Source of the DNA: Anthracocystis setariae
Lineage: Eukaryota; Basidiomycota; Ustilaginomycetes; Ustilaginales; Ustilaginaceae
Length of the DNA stretch: 64,000 nt
Assembly (NCBI GenBank): GCA_928724745.1
Contig: CAKMXJ010000032.1
Location: 1,054,001-1,118,000, forward strand
Direction: 5' to 3'
Every line of letters begins with the position of its first letter. The stretch's first letter is position 1. The notes beneath the pieces were generated by a model that did no database searches, was not told the DNA's origin, and saw nothing but the letters and a program-made list of their open reading frames with translations. Below are positions 49,826 to 59,937 of this stretch, piece after piece. Made by a program: the position numbers and the translations under genes.

Positions 49826-51044
49826 AAAAGGTTTAGGCGGCAAGATTGGGCACTCTTGGGTATACCAAGGTTATGGTACCTGAAGCTTGGAAACCGTCAG
49901 GTTTCTTGGGAAATCTTTGCAAAAGTCATTATGGTAATATGACTGGGTCAAATTTGCCTTTGGTAGAATAGAAACGTTAAGGGAAGGGGAAAATACAATT
50001 TAACCTGTGAATTTAACTAGATTGGAAATAAAGTGAGGAAACTGTGAGCTTCTACTTGCGTCTAATCACTATTGCGTGGTGGGTAGACGTTCAAGTGTGA
50101 TTGCAAACATGCAAGGACGCGTGTTTGCCGCGTCCCTTGATTCACTTCAAGCTGCAATCTTGGAAGTGTGTTTGGAATCACTAAGTCAATTGTCAATCCT
50201 CTTCAGTGATAAGGCCACCAAGAACAAAGTGAGATTGACCGCACTTGTCCGAGTGGGCGCTGTAGGCTAGGAAGCTTGGTAGGTTACCATGTGAGAGACA
50301 AACACGCAAGCCTGCATGTTGGTGTGCTTGGTTGTATGTTAGGAACACACTTTGTTAGTTGATGATTTGATGGATTTCCAATTACCACACAGTAGAATGC
50401 AACCTCTATATATACATATGGCGTGAGCAAACGTATACGGCTAAGTGACGACCATCGTTGCTATAACCTTACTCCAGAAGGTCCCATGACCGACAAGTGT
50501 TTGTTGCTAAACACGCAATCCTTGCGTGTCTTTCCTCCTTGTTGAGGACATTGCCAAATGTCTCGTTTGTTGTCCTTCTTCTGATTGGTTTGGATCAACC
50601 TGGTCCGTAAATGGGGCTCACCCTTAATTATGAAGGTTGCCCATTGTTGTCCCGGCAGATGACTTCCATCGTATCTTGTTCTGTGATGGTTGGTGAGGAA
50701 TCAAGGGGAGGGTTGCTGTTGAACCCGCAAGCTTGCGTATGTGGTCACCAGCTCGCTTGAGTGTTTGGCAGCAATGCATTTCCAGGGTCCATCCCTGGAA
50801 ATTCCATAAAATGTATAAAGTTTGATCCCCCTGATTGCACGCGCATGTGCTTTGCAGAGTTTTGTTCCAAGTTGTTGCGTTAAAACACGCAAGCTTGCGT
50901 ATTCAGTGCCATCAAGTGAAATACTCTATGTGCGAGATGACTTTTGGATTGCTGAGATCCAACATTAATAGACTTAACTAAGATTTAGTAATATCTTCAG
51001 TTAAAGAATCTAATCAGTATAAACACTATTTCTTTATGCTACCA

Positions 51045-51046
<2 letters not shown>
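49826..51046 (+). other. probable LINE 3' UTR with a recurring palindromic motif
   Basis: About 1.2 kb without a coding frame. Variants of ACACGCAAGCTTGCGT recur near 50300, 50511, 50726 and 50883, with a related inverted piece near 50113. A poly(A) tract follows directly. Confidence 0.5.

Positions 51047-51073
<27 letters not shown>
51047..51073 (+). repeat. 27-nt poly(A) tract, probable retrotransposition tail
   Basis: An uninterrupted A run after the LINE 3' UTR, on the same strand as the LINE frames, as left by target-primed reverse transcription. It marks the right edge of the mosaic island. Confidence 0.6.
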
Positions 51074-51075
<2 letters not shown>

Positions 51076-51903
51076 GTGTTTTTGAGAGCAGTCGAGCGGA
51101 GGCAAGCGTTGAGCTGCCAACACACAGAGCTGAGCTGGACGCATGCAGAGCTGTAAGCAATTTCCGACCCTGCATGCACGATCTACTACTTTTCTGCGTC
51201 ATCACTTTCTACGTCAAGCTGATGGATGAGGTGGTAGTGGTGTAAGGACAAATTCCAGTGTGGACTAGAGATTACGCCCGTGGCGACTACTATCGCTTCT
51301 GCCTCTGAGGTTAGGTTGAATTGCGAATCTCTTCTGTCTGTTGTCAGACGTCATCTCTTGTGCTCACCAAAGTTTGATGTGTGTATGAGTTGTGAAGAGA
51401 ATTTTACGGCTAGCGCTCGTGTCTCGACGACAAGCCATGTGATTTGCAGCTGCAGACAGTACGGCACAGCATGGTATGAAATGACATGGTGAGTTTACCG
51501 CCTTGCCGGACCTTGTGTTCCGTTATGTACCGGGTACGTCCCTCTACCCGGTCATCGGTGATTTGACGGATGGCACCAAGTTTTGAAACGCTGCCTCTAG
51601 ATACAGTACAGTTCAGTGCAGTACGGTACGGTACGTACGGTACGACGTGATAAAGTGTGCAGCATACGTCAGAGGTGTTGATGCAATCGTTCGCACCGAA
51701 CGCCATGGGTTCGGATGGTTTGCTTGGCCCGTGCCAGAGTGTCGCTTGGCGCACCTCCACCCAATTTAAGCGGCTGACCACCTCTTTCTCTCCGAATCTT
51801 CTGGTCCGATAACACCACCTCATTGATATCACGCACACCTTCCCTTGGCTCCGCTTCGCATCGACTTGCCCTTGATCGTTCGGCAGCAGTATCACAAGAC
51901 AGG
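51074..51903. other. upstream region of the phosphate carrier gene
   Basis: About 830 bases with no convincing frame. It contains a short (GTACG)n-like tract at 51620-51644 and probably the MIR1 promoter and leader. Confidence 0.5.
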
Positions 51904-52899
51904 ATGGCGTCAAACACCGCCACAGCGTCGAAAGACGCTCCAGCCGGATACAAGATGGCTGCGGGCGCCTTGACTCCCTCGTTCGGCCTAGGTGACTATG
52001 CGCGCTTTTTCGCTTCAGGCGCTCTCTGCGCTACGCTCACACATGGAGCTATGACCCCAATCGATGTGGTCAAGACCCGTATTCAGCTCGAACCAAAGGG
52101 CTCAAAGGAGAGCATGCTTTCCATGGGTCGCAAGATCATTGCTAGCGAGGGACCCGCAGGACTTCTCACCGGTTTCGGCCCCACCGCTGTTGGCTACCTC
52201 ATTCAGGGTGGTGCCAAGTTCGCCGGATATGAGTTCTTCAAGAAGAAGGGAGTCGATATCGCTGGCAGTCACGAAGCAGCTCAGCAGTACCGCCAGGTTA
52301 TTTATCTCGGAGGTGCAGCTGCCGCCGAACTCATCGCAACTACCCTCCTCACCCCTCTCGAAGCCGCACGTATTCGCATGGTCTCGGAACGTGGTTATGC
52401 CAAGGGTCTTGTATCGGCCATCACCCGAATGGGCGCCGAGGAAGGTGTTCGAGGTTTCTACGCCGGTTACGCTCCTATTCTTTGCAAACAGATCCCCTAT
52501 GCTATTGGTCAGTTCGTCACCAACGAGTGGGCGCACACCGTTGTTGACTCCACCATCTCCAAGCAAGATCGAGCCAAGTACGGAAAGGCAGGCGAGGTCA
52601 CAGTGCAGCTCGGATGTGGTATGGTTGCCGGTGTTGCCGCCGCCGTTCTCTCGCATCCCGCCGACACGCTTCTGAGCAAGATCAACAAGGGTGGAGGAGG
52701 AAGCGGTTCCGCCATGACCAAACTCTTCCGTCTGGCACGCGAGACGGGTCCGGTTGGTATCTGGGCCGGCTTGGGCACCAGGGTGCTCATGACAGCATTC
52801 TTGGTCAGCGGTCAATTCCTCCTCTACGCACAGGTTGGTCAGGCCATCGGAAAGCCTCCCGGTATTGAGATCCGTTCCGACGCCGAGAAGAAACAATAG
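51904..52899 (+). CDS. MIR1: mitochondrial phosphate carrier
   Basis: The ATG at 51904 gives 331 residues. Three mitochondrial-carrier repeats carry their signatures in order: PIDVVKTRIQLEPKG, PLEAARIRMV and PADTLLSKINKGGGG. The first block (FFASGALCATLTHGAMTPID), with LTGFGPTAVGYLIQGGAKFA, matches the phosphate carrier subfamily (yeast Mir1, mammalian SLC25A3). It imports phosphate with protons across the inner mitochondrial membrane for ATP synthesis. The N-terminal 35 residues lack a strong presequence, which is normal for this family. No intron is apparent. Confidence 0.93.
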   Translation: MASNTATASKDAPAGYKMAAGALTPSFGLGDYARFFASGALCATLTHGAMTPIDVVKTRIQLEPKGSKESMLSMGRKIIASEGPAGLLTGFGPTAVGYLIQGGAKFAGYEFFKKKGVDIAGSHEAAQQYRQVIYLGGAAAAELIATTLLTPLEAARIRMVSERGYAKGLVSAITRMGAEEGVRGFYAGYAPILCKQIPYAIGQFVTNEWAHTVVDSTISKQDRAKYGKAGEVTVQLGCGMVAGVAAAVLSHPADTLLSKINKGGGGSGSAMTKLFRLARETGPVGIWAGLGTRVLMTAFLVSGQFLLYAQVGQAIGKPPGIEIRSDAEKKQ

Positions 52900-53185
52900 A
52901 AGCCTGGAAACGGCTTTGGACGGCAAGATCACGACCATTCATTCTTTCACGTCCCCAATCCTTGCTCCGATGTATTCTAGACCCTTTCTCTACTTGTACG
53001 CCAAGCAATGGCAAATCTGATGAAACTGTCTACAGCAGTGAGTCGGGGCAACGACGACTTCCGAGCATCTTGCATCCCCGATAGATTCCTGCATCTTTCT
53101 TGCGCGGCAATCAGCAGTTGAAGCCGGGTGCCCGATGCGAACCGGCGATTTGGCCCACAGCTTCGAGCCTTGACGTTTCGGCAAC

Positions 53186-53230
<45 letters not shown>

Positions 53231-53395
53231 ATGCACCTTGCAGCACGGTCCACCGTGTCACGACAACAGAGTTCTTCTGATGCAGTTACAAACCCGGTGT
53301 GTGCTTCATCAAACCTACTTTCAGTCTACCATCACCGACACGAACACTGGACCTGAGCGTTTCAAGCCTGTACGAAGGTAGCAGAGATCGAGCAA
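52900..53395. other. intergenic with a 43-nt poly(A) run
   Basis: About 500 bases with MIR1 3' UTR and MCD4 leader. The A run at 53187-53229 is the longest homopolymer in the window; no retroelement sequence precedes it. Confidence 0.6.
53187..53229 (+). repeat. 43-nt homopolymer A
   Basis: Uninterrupted A run about 170 bp upstream of the MCD4 ATG. Length is subject to sequencing error. Confidence 0.8.
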
Positions 53396-56300
53396 ATGAG
53401 CCGAGATGCGAGCCAACCAGCTAGCTCAGGCTCATCTGCTAGCTCCAATGTTGCTCAAGCGCCATCCTTGAAGATCAAGCCGACGGGTCGAATCTCTTCT
53501 TCCCGCTTCTTGTTCCTCAATTTGCTCTTTCACATCATCTACATCTCGTCCATCTTTGATATCTACTTCACCTCGCCCGTCGTACATCCCGAGCCTCGCT
53601 TTAGCACCAAGCGCACCTTCGCGTCCAAACACCGATCCGACGATTTCGAGCCGCCAGCACACAGACTAGTTCTAATCGTCGGAGATGGCTTGCGTGCCGA
53701 CACTCTGTTCAAACGACATCAAGCAGAAACCCTGCCGTCTTGGGCCACAGCAGTTGATGCCACATACGGACAGGATGGCTGGTCGGGTTCATGGATCTCT
53801 TTTGCCCAAGATCCTCTTCGTCAACCTTACCCGTACCCACAAGCCCTTGAGTACAACAAGTCGATACAAGCTCTTGCGTCTGTGGCCGGCAAGGTACCGG
53901 AGACTGCCTTTGCGGCGCCTTTCCTGCGCAGCGTGTCCCGCAATCGGGGTGTCTATGGTCTCAGCCATACACGTGTTCCTACGGAAAGTCGTCCAGGCCA
54001 CGTTGCCATGATTGCAGGCATGTACGAGGACGTCAGTGCCGTCACCAAAGGCTGGAAGCTCAACCCGATCGCTTTTGACTCTGTATTGAATCAGTCTAGC
54101 CACTCCTTCGCCTTCGGTTCGCCGGATATCGTGCCCATGTTTGCGGTGGGTGCTGCGTCCGACCGAGTGGACATGTGGACGTACGACGAAGAGGACGAAG
54201 ATTTCACCAAGGATGCGTCCCACCTCGATCTCTGGGTTCTTGATCGCTTCAGCGAGCTTTTGAGCCGTGCAAAGCAAGATGCGGACCTGATTGCCAAGAT
54301 GCGTCAGCCCGGTACCGTCTTTTTCCTCCACCTTCTCGGTCTCGACACAACGGGACACACTTACCGACCACTCTCACCGGAATACGTCGGTAACACCATC
54401 GTGGTGGATGCGATCGCTCGTGAAGTCGAGAGGTCGATGGAAGAGTTCTTTGAAAACGATGGTCGCACGGCCTATGTCTTTACTGCGGATCACGGTATGA
54501 GCCTCAAAGGCAATCACGGAGACGGCGATCCCCACAACACACGCACTCCTCTCGTCGCTTGGGGTGCAGGTGTCCGCGCTCCTCGATCCGCAACTTCGGT
54601 GCAAAAACGAAAGGCCAAGTCCGAGCAAAATCATGATCCGTACTACGCCGATTGGAATTTAGACGATATAGCAAGGATCGACGTTGATCAGGCCGACATC
54701 ACACCTCTCATGGCTACTTTGCTTGGCATTCCCGTTCCCGCCAACTCGGAAGGTCGTTTGCGGCTCGATGTGCTCGACATGTCCGAGGAGCACAAGGCAC
54801 GCGCTCTGCTCGCCAACGCGCAGCAGGTGCTGGAGACGTATCGGGTCAAGCATAGCTCCCGCGCTTGTCGCATGGTCCGCTACAAGCCGTTTGCAGCATT
54901 GAGTCTCCAGCCTGGCGAGACGCATCCTGGCGAGACTCGGGTCGCTGAGATCTTAGAGAGCATCGAAAAGAGCCTGTTTGAAGATGCGGTCAGGCTCAGC
55001 AATGCTCTTATAGATCATGCCATCGAAGGCGCAAGATACCTGCAGACATACGACTGGCTGCTGCTCTGTTCCATCGTCACCTTCGGATACATTGGCTCCA
55101 TGGCATACGCCTTCTCCTTCCTCCTCCACGAACACATTCTCGATGAAGCTACCGTCAATTCCATCGCAGCACAGCAACGTCCAAAGCTCGTCAAGCTGCT
55201 TGTCGCTCCGGTCTCGGGTGGGCTGTTTGCACTCTTTGCAGCGCAGGAGATGCCCTACTCGTACTATCTCTATGCTGCTCTCGCCTTGCTTTTCTGGAGC
55301 CGCGTAGTGGACGATGCTCCCCTCTTTGCTGCCGCGTACCGTCAGATTGTGAACCCTCGGGTTGGGACTTCGAAGTTGGCTGTAGCACTGGCAGTGGTGG
55401 GAGCATTGGGAGTGCTGGAAGTGATGGCTGTCGGCTACTTGCATCGGGCGGCTTGGTTTGTTGGATTCATCGCGCTGGGCTTCGCCTGGCCAGCAACCGG
55501 CCTGGACGCCGACTTCAAGTCGCAGAATGAAGGGCTGTTGCTACTGTGGGGAATCTCTTGTCTGGCGACTGGCCTCTTCACGATCGCCGATGTCAATAAG
55601 GAGGAGAGCATCGTGCTGCTCATGCTGAGTGCCCTAGTCTTTTTGGGTGCTGGGTATCTCGTTCTATCGCGTCCGCAGCTCTTCTTCCCGGCCCCCGCGC
55701 CTCACGGAACGGACACCAAGGAAGACAAGGCATTTGCAAAACAAGTCGAGCAAGCTCGTATGCTCCAAGTCAGCCGAACGTTGCAAACGGTGCGAGTCCA
55801 ACTTGCTGTGCTCGTCGTCACAGCCATCACCACGGCTATTTCGGCGCGATCGCTGAGACTCAAGCAGGGCCTTCCATTGGCGACCCAGGCGCTTGCTTGG
55901 CTATGTCTGACGATCAGCCTCGTCTTCCCCTTCGTATACGGCTTCCGGAGACCCATATTGGTTCAAAGCGGTGACGGAGGAAAGGAAAGGAGAGCAATCC
56001 ACCAGACGAGCAGCCAACGTTTGGCGATTGTGGTTTTTGCGTTCGCACCGATCTTTGTGCTGTTGTCGTTGCGGGATGAGGTTTTGTTCTTCGGATGTTA
56101 CACGGCGACGTTGCTGGTGTGGGCCAAGCTGGAAGGTGCGAAGAACGAACTGGATCGCGAAAGTGTGGAAGAGAAGAAGAGCACGGGCAGGAGGTTGTTG
56201 CAAGTGTCCGAGTTGAGGATCAGCCTGTTCTACCTGTTCTTCCTTCACGTTGGTTTCTTTGGCACAGGCAATGTGGCGTCGATCTCGTCGTTCTACCTCT

Positions 56301-56707
56301 CTCCCGTCTACCGTCTCGTCCCTGTGTTCAACCCGTTCCTCATGGCGACACTGTTGCTGCTCAAGATCCTGGTTCCGTTCCTGATCCTCAACGCAGTGTT
56401 CTCGTTGCTGGCCACGTCGAGACCGCTGGCGCTCAGGATTACCACGTCGAAAACGCTCGATCGCGGCATGAAGCTCATGGGAGATACAGCACCGGGAGGA
56501 CTCGGTTTGCCATCTGGGTTGAGCTTAGTGTTTGCAGCCGGGATCGCAGCCGACGTGCTGGCACTCAACTTTTTGTTCGCAGTCAAGAGCGAAGGGAGTT
56601 GGCTCGAGATTGGTCAAACCATCACGCACTTTGTCATGGCCAACCTGCTACAGATCTTCATGCTGGCACTGGCAGCCGCGAGCTCGAGCATCCTAGGCCA
56701 ATCCTAA
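53396..56707 (+). CDS. MCD4: GPI ethanolamine phosphate transferase 1 (Mcd4/PIG-N)
   Basis: ATG at 53396, 1103 residues. An N-terminal membrane segment (about 36-55) is followed by a lumenal alkaline-phosphatase-like domain with LIVGDGLRADTLF, HVAMIAGMYEDVSAVTKGW, HLLGLDTTGHTYRP and FTADHGMSLKGNHGDGDPHN, which supply the metal ligands and nucleophile region of the PIG-N family. The C-terminal half (from about 545) holds about a dozen membrane segments of the PigN domain. The enzyme sits in the ER and adds phosphoethanolamine to the first mannose of GPI precursors. Length fits the family. Its stop is about 120 bp from the convergent GCV1 stop. Confidence 0.93.
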   Translation: MSRDASQPASSGSSASSNVAQAPSLKIKPTGRISSSRFLFLNLLFHIIYISSIFDIYFTSPVVHPEPRFSTKRTFASKHRSDDFEPPAHRLVLIVGDGLRADTLFKRHQAETLPSWATAVDATYGQDGWSGSWISFAQDPLRQPYPYPQALEYNKSIQALASVAGKVPETAFAAPFLRSVSRNRGVYGLSHTRVPTESRPGHVAMIAGMYEDVSAVTKGWKLNPIAFDSVLNQSSHSFAFGSPDIVPMFAVGAASDRVDMWTYDEEDEDFTKDASHLDLWVLDRFSELLSRAKQDADLIAKMRQPGTVFFLHLLGLDTTGHTYRPLSPEYVGNTIVVDAIAREVERSMEEFFENDGRTAYVFTADHGMSLKGNHGDGDPHNTRTPLVAWGAGVRAPRSATSVQKRKAKSEQNHDPYYADWNLDDIARIDVDQADITPLMATLLGIPVPANSEGRLRLDVLDMSEEHKARALLANAQQVLETYRVKHSSRACRMVRYKPFAALSLQPGETHPGETRVAEILESIEKSLFEDAVRLSNALIDHAIEGARYLQTYDWLLLCSIVTFGYIGSMAYAFSFLLHEHILDEATVNSIAAQQRPKLVKLLVAPVSGGLFALFAAQEMPYSYYLYAALALLFWSRVVDDAPLFAAAYRQIVNPRVGTSKLAVALAVVGALGVLEVMAVGYLHRAAWFVGFIALGFAWPATGLDADFKSQNEGLLLLWGISCLATGLFTIADVNKEESIVLLMLSALVFLGAGYLVLSRPQLFFPAPAPHGTDTKEDKAFAKQVEQARMLQVSRTLQTVRVQLAVLVVTAITTAISARSLRLKQGLPLATQALAWLCLTISLVFPFVYGFRRPILVQSGDGGKERRAIHQTSSQRLAIVVFAFAPIFVLLSLRDEVLFFGCYTATLLVWAKLEGAKNELDRESVEEKKSTGRRLLQVSELRISLFYLFFLHVGFFGTGNVASISSFYLSPVYRLVPVFNPFLMATLLLLKILVPFLILNAVFSLLATSRPLALRITTSKTLDRGMKLMGDTAPGGLGLPSGLSLVFAAGIAADVLALNFLFAVKSEGSWLEIGQTITHFVMANLLQIFMLALAAASSSILGQS

Positions 56708-56827
56708 CGCATCCAGGATGGATTTGATATAGGGAAAGAAAGGTACAATACATGGTCGCATCAGAATAATGTTTTTTTTTTTTTTTTTTCCCTTTGCTTT
56801 TCGGTAGGTGTTACTACGCGGTTTGTG

Positions 56828-58177
56828 CTAACCACGGAAGAACTTGCTTTCCACAAAAGGCATCTTTGCGATCTCGCAATCGCGAAGCTTCTTTCGGATT
56901 TCAACTTTGAGCTTGGTACCCTTCTTGTGCTGACCGTTCTCAACCAAAGCCATGGCGATGTTCTTGCCAAGGGTAGGACTGGGGATACCGGAAGTGACAC
57001 GTCCAACGAGCTTGCCCTCAGGCGTGAAAAGCTCGGCACCTTCGCGGGCAATACCACCCTCAACGAAAAGACCTACACGGCGACGGGGAGGACCATCCTT
57101 GAGCTCCTTGAGCACACGCTCGGCACCCAAAAAGTCACCTGCTGCACGACGATCCTTGCCAACACACCAGGCGAGCGCAGCTTCGATCGGACTGACAGTG
57201 GTATCGAGATCGTGGCCGTACAGACACATACCCGCCTCCAGTCGGAGACTGTCTCGTGCGGCCAGACCGGCGAGCTGCACTTCGGTATCGGCCAGGAGGG
57301 TTTCGGCGACGTGAACGGTGGATTGGGGTGGGATGGAGATCTCGAATCCGTCTTCGCCGGTGTATCCTGCACGGGCGACGTGGCATTCGACCTGCTCACC
57401 GCCGATGTTCAAAGGCACGAATGCGCTCTTGCCGAAAGTGAGAGTGTTGAGGTCGAAGCTTTGAGGTACAAGCTTGGCAAGCACTTTGGCGGCGGTGGGA
57501 CCCTGAAGGGCGAGTAGACCCCAGCCATCCATGACTTCGTGCTGGACCTTGTCGCCGTTCCATGCATCGAGCTGCTTCTTGAACCACGCAAGATCCTCGG
57601 TACGGCAGCCGGCATTGGTGACAACGTAGAAGCTATCGTCGGCATGCTTGGTGATGATCAAGTCGTCCAGAATACCACCTTGCTCGGACATGAGCACCGA
57701 GAGTGTCGAGCTGAATGCGGGCATCGAAGTCAACGAGGCTGGGGTCAAGTGCTGGAGGAACTTGAGAGCACCAGGGCCTTTGAACTTGTGCTGTACCATG
57801 TGGCCGACATCGAAGAGACCGGCATGGGTGCGAACGTGGTGGTGGGAAGCGACCTGACCAACATCGCCGTAGGTGAGAGGCATCAGGTAGCCTCCGAAGG
57901 GCACCATCTTGCCGCCATTCTTGACGTGGAAGTCGTACAGTCCGGTCTTGGAGAGCGAATCAGCCGCCGAGGCCTGAGCCCCAGAGGCACGCACAGCGCT
58001 CGAATGCATGTGTCTCGTGCTAACGGCAATACGGGCGACGATGCCTGCACGAGCTGGGGTGGAAGCTGCAACGTGAGCGGCGAGGAGTCGAGGGAGTTGC
58101 TGGCGGGAAGAAGCGGCAGCGTTGCGAGCCGCAGTCCTGAGCGCGGCCGAGGCGACCGAAACAGATCGTGATGCCAT
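56828..58177 (-). CDS. GCV1: mitochondrial aminomethyltransferase, glycine cleavage T protein
   Basis: The ATG at 58177 gives 449 residues. An Arg/Ala/Ser-rich presequence (about 1-55, MASRSVSVASAALRTAARNA) precedes the GcvT fold: LYDFHVKNGGKMVPFGGYLM, HVRTHAGLFDVGHM, GYTGEDGFEISIP, and LRLEAGMCLYGHDLD. The C-terminal beta-barrel domain ends near KMPFVESKFFRG. The T protein takes the aminomethyl group from the H protein, releases ammonia and passes the one-carbon unit to tetrahydrofolate in the mitochondrial matrix. No intron. Confidence 0.94.
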   Translation of the reverse strand: MASRSVSVASAALRTAARNAAASSRQQLPRLLAAHVAASTPARAGIVARIAVSTRHMHSSAVRASGAQASAADSLSKTGLYDFHVKNGGKMVPFGGYLMPLTYGDVGQVASHHHVRTHAGLFDVGHMVQHKFKGPGALKFLQHLTPASLTSMPAFSSTLSVLMSEQGGILDDLIITKHADDSFYVVTNAGCRTEDLAWFKKQLDAWNGDKVQHEVMDGWGLLALQGPTAAKVLAKLVPQSFDLNTLTFGKSAFVPLNIGGEQVECHVARAGYTGEDGFEISIPPQSTVHVAETLLADTEVQLAGLAARDSLRLEAGMCLYGHDLDTTVSPIEAALAWCVGKDRRAAGDFLGAERVLKELKDGPPRRRVGLFVEGGIAREGAELFTPEGKLVGRVTSGIPSPTLGKNIAMALVENGQHKKGTKLKVEIRKKLRDCEIAKMPFVESKFFRG

Positions 58178-58971
58178 GATATTTGCTGTGCAGTGTGTCT
58201 GCGACGATCGATCACACGGGGCCTTCGGATGGTGGAAGCGAGAAGGAAGGACAACGATTGGGCCAAGGTCGAGAATATGCAAGGTCACCGGGGACGGACG
58301 AGACAGAGCCGCTTGAAAGCCTAAAGCGTTCTGTTGTTCAGCTCATGCATGCTCTGTCTGTGCTCTAACTGTACTTGTCCTGTGCTGCCGAGGACGAGAA
58401 GAGCGGCAGTCGCGGACGAGCTGCAGACCGTGGAGGCTTCTTTGCTTGTGCGGCGCCGTCTTGACCGACCAAAGGTGCATCCTGAAAATTTAGGCTTGAC
58501 AGCGCCGAAACTGTGTAACCCTTTGCCACCACTCTTGCCTTTACAGGCAGTCAAAATTACCTTTACAGGAAGGCGGTCTGATCCTCTTATCGCCATCGCT
58601 AGAACATCAGCACACACTGTCACAGATGCATTACATTCAATCCACACAGTCTTGTCTTGAAATCCCTTCAAGTTTCACAACTTTTCTACTGTTAAGGCGC
58701 CAATGTGAAAAGGTAGGCCGAATGCCGAAAAAGTGATTTCTTCTCTGCTCCTGTTTTTTTTTCTTTCTTTTTTTTTTTTTTCTTTTTTTTCCTTCCTCTG
58801 TGCTGGAATCTGCGCCGCAAAGTGGAAGAAAGGGTCGAGTGCCAATTTGCAGCCGAAAATCTCTTTTCCAGCGAGTCAGAGTTGGAAGAATACTACACTA
58901 GGCGCTATATTTTGTGCGGTTCTTCGCCTTTCCTTCTTTCCAGACATTCGTCTCACCTCAAACCTTTCAAA
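58178..58971. other. divergent intergenic region with a T-rich tract
   Basis: About 790 bases between divergent genes. A pyrimidine/T-rich tract at 58750-58800 probably lies in the promoter or leader of the downstream gene. No RNA gene seen. Confidence 0.5.
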
Positions 58972-59937
58972 ATGCCACACAAGAGGGCAAAACACTCTGA
59001 AAGAGTGGCCAAGCGTTTCTCTGTTGGTCAGGATCTGGCCCCGGCTGCCGACGATGGCTTCTTCTCCGAGATGCCGAAGGGTGCCATGCGCATCTTGCAA
59101 GGTGCCAAGGTCCAGGAGGCTTACCGCGCCAAGCTACGGGCCAAGAAAGTTGCCGAACAAGACGCACTCACAAAGGCAAAGGCCAAAGCCAAAGCTTCCG
59201 AAACAGGAGCAGCAGATGCCAACGCTGCTACGTCCGACCTCACCATCCGACCGGGCGAGAAGTTGCGCGATTTCAATGCCCGTGTAGAACAGGCCATGGC
59301 TTCCGACGTTCGCGCTTCCTTCCGTTCTGCAACAAGGTCGCAGATCAATGCTCGCAAGCGTGAGCGCAGAAAACTTCGCGCGGCCGGCTTGGATCCAGAC
59401 GCAGATCCGCACGATCTTGAACAGCAAGAGGCTGCTCGTAAAGCTAAAGCCGACAAGGCGGCGGCACTCGAAGCCAGTCAGCCTTCCAAGGCTGATCTCA
59501 AACGCCAACGACAGGCGATCCAACAGACGGGTGAGATCAAGGACTTTGCCAAAGCATCTCAAGTCAAGAAGATCAACGATGTGGCTCCAGCTCCTCCCAC
59601 TTTGACTCGAGCCCCTCGTGGCGAATCGGTGCAGGCCAAAACACGAAAAGCGCGCCTGATCGCCAAGATCACCGGCAACGACGAGGAAGAGGCCGAACGC
59701 AAAGTCAAGCAAGCCGAAGTCGCTCGTCACAAGGGTCGTGTGCCCGAAACACTTGTAAACGGCTTGCGACCAGCCAACAACAAGCGAAAGCTCGACGGTA
59801 TTTCAACCGCTTCTCAACCCAGCATGGCAAGGCAGCGTGTGCTCGAAGAAGAGCGCCAAAAGGCGATCAAGGCGTATCGACAAATCAAAGAAAAGAAGAT
59901 CCAGCAGTCCGAGTCTAAGCGCGCCAAAAAGGCTTAG
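58972..59937 (+). CDS. basic Lys/Ala-rich coiled-coil protein, probably nucleolar
   Basis: The ATG at 58972 gives 321 residues, with strongly charged helices throughout. A conserved-looking start (MPHKRAKHSERVAKRFS) and MPKGAMRILQGAKVQEAYRA precede a short block RPGEKLRDFNARVEQAM, then Lys/Glu/Ala helices (NARKRERRKLRAAGLDPD, KKIQQSESKRAKKA at the end). The basic clusters would act as nuclear/nucleolar localisation signals. It recalls the poorly studied CCDC137-type proteins of ribosome biogenesis, but this is a resemblance only. The frame stays open upstream of the ATG without another ATG. Confidence 0.65.
   Translation: MPHKRAKHSERVAKRFSVGQDLAPAADDGFFSEMPKGAMRILQGAKVQEAYRAKLRAKKVAEQDALTKAKAKAKASETGAADANAATSDLTIRPGEKLRDFNARVEQAMASDVRASFRSATRSQINARKRERRKLRAAGLDPDADPHDLEQQEAARKAKADKAAALEASQPSKADLKRQRQAIQQTGEIKDFAKASQVKKINDVAPAPPTLTRAPRGESVQAKTRKARLIAKITGNDEEEAERKVKQAEVARHKGRVPETLVNGLRPANNKRKLDGISTASQPSMARQRVLEEERQKAIKAYRQIKEKKIQQSESKRAKKA

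Larger units (their letters stand above)
39153..51073 (+). mobile_element. decayed, interrupted LINE (non-LTR retrotransposon), composite island
   Basis: AT-rich segments at about 39153-40740, 46491-47540 and 48590-51046 together look like one plus-strand LINE: 5' leader, an ORF1-like frame, part of ORF2 with an APE-type endonuclease, the post-RT ORF2 C-terminus, a 3' UTR and a 27-nt poly(A) tract at 51047-51073. GC-richer foreign blocks interrupt it at about 40.75-46.49 kb and 47.55-48.59 kb. The second block stands where the reverse transcriptase domain should be. In-frame stops in ORF2 are TGA and TAA, all one C-to-T change from CGA or CAA. That the three segments once formed one copy is an inference; they could be pieces of related copies. 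Confidence 0.6.

Noticed and set aside
52977..53261. Open frames reading through the 43-A run (poly-Phe or poly-Lys)
   Set aside because: Homopolymer artefacts without start context or protein-like flanks.
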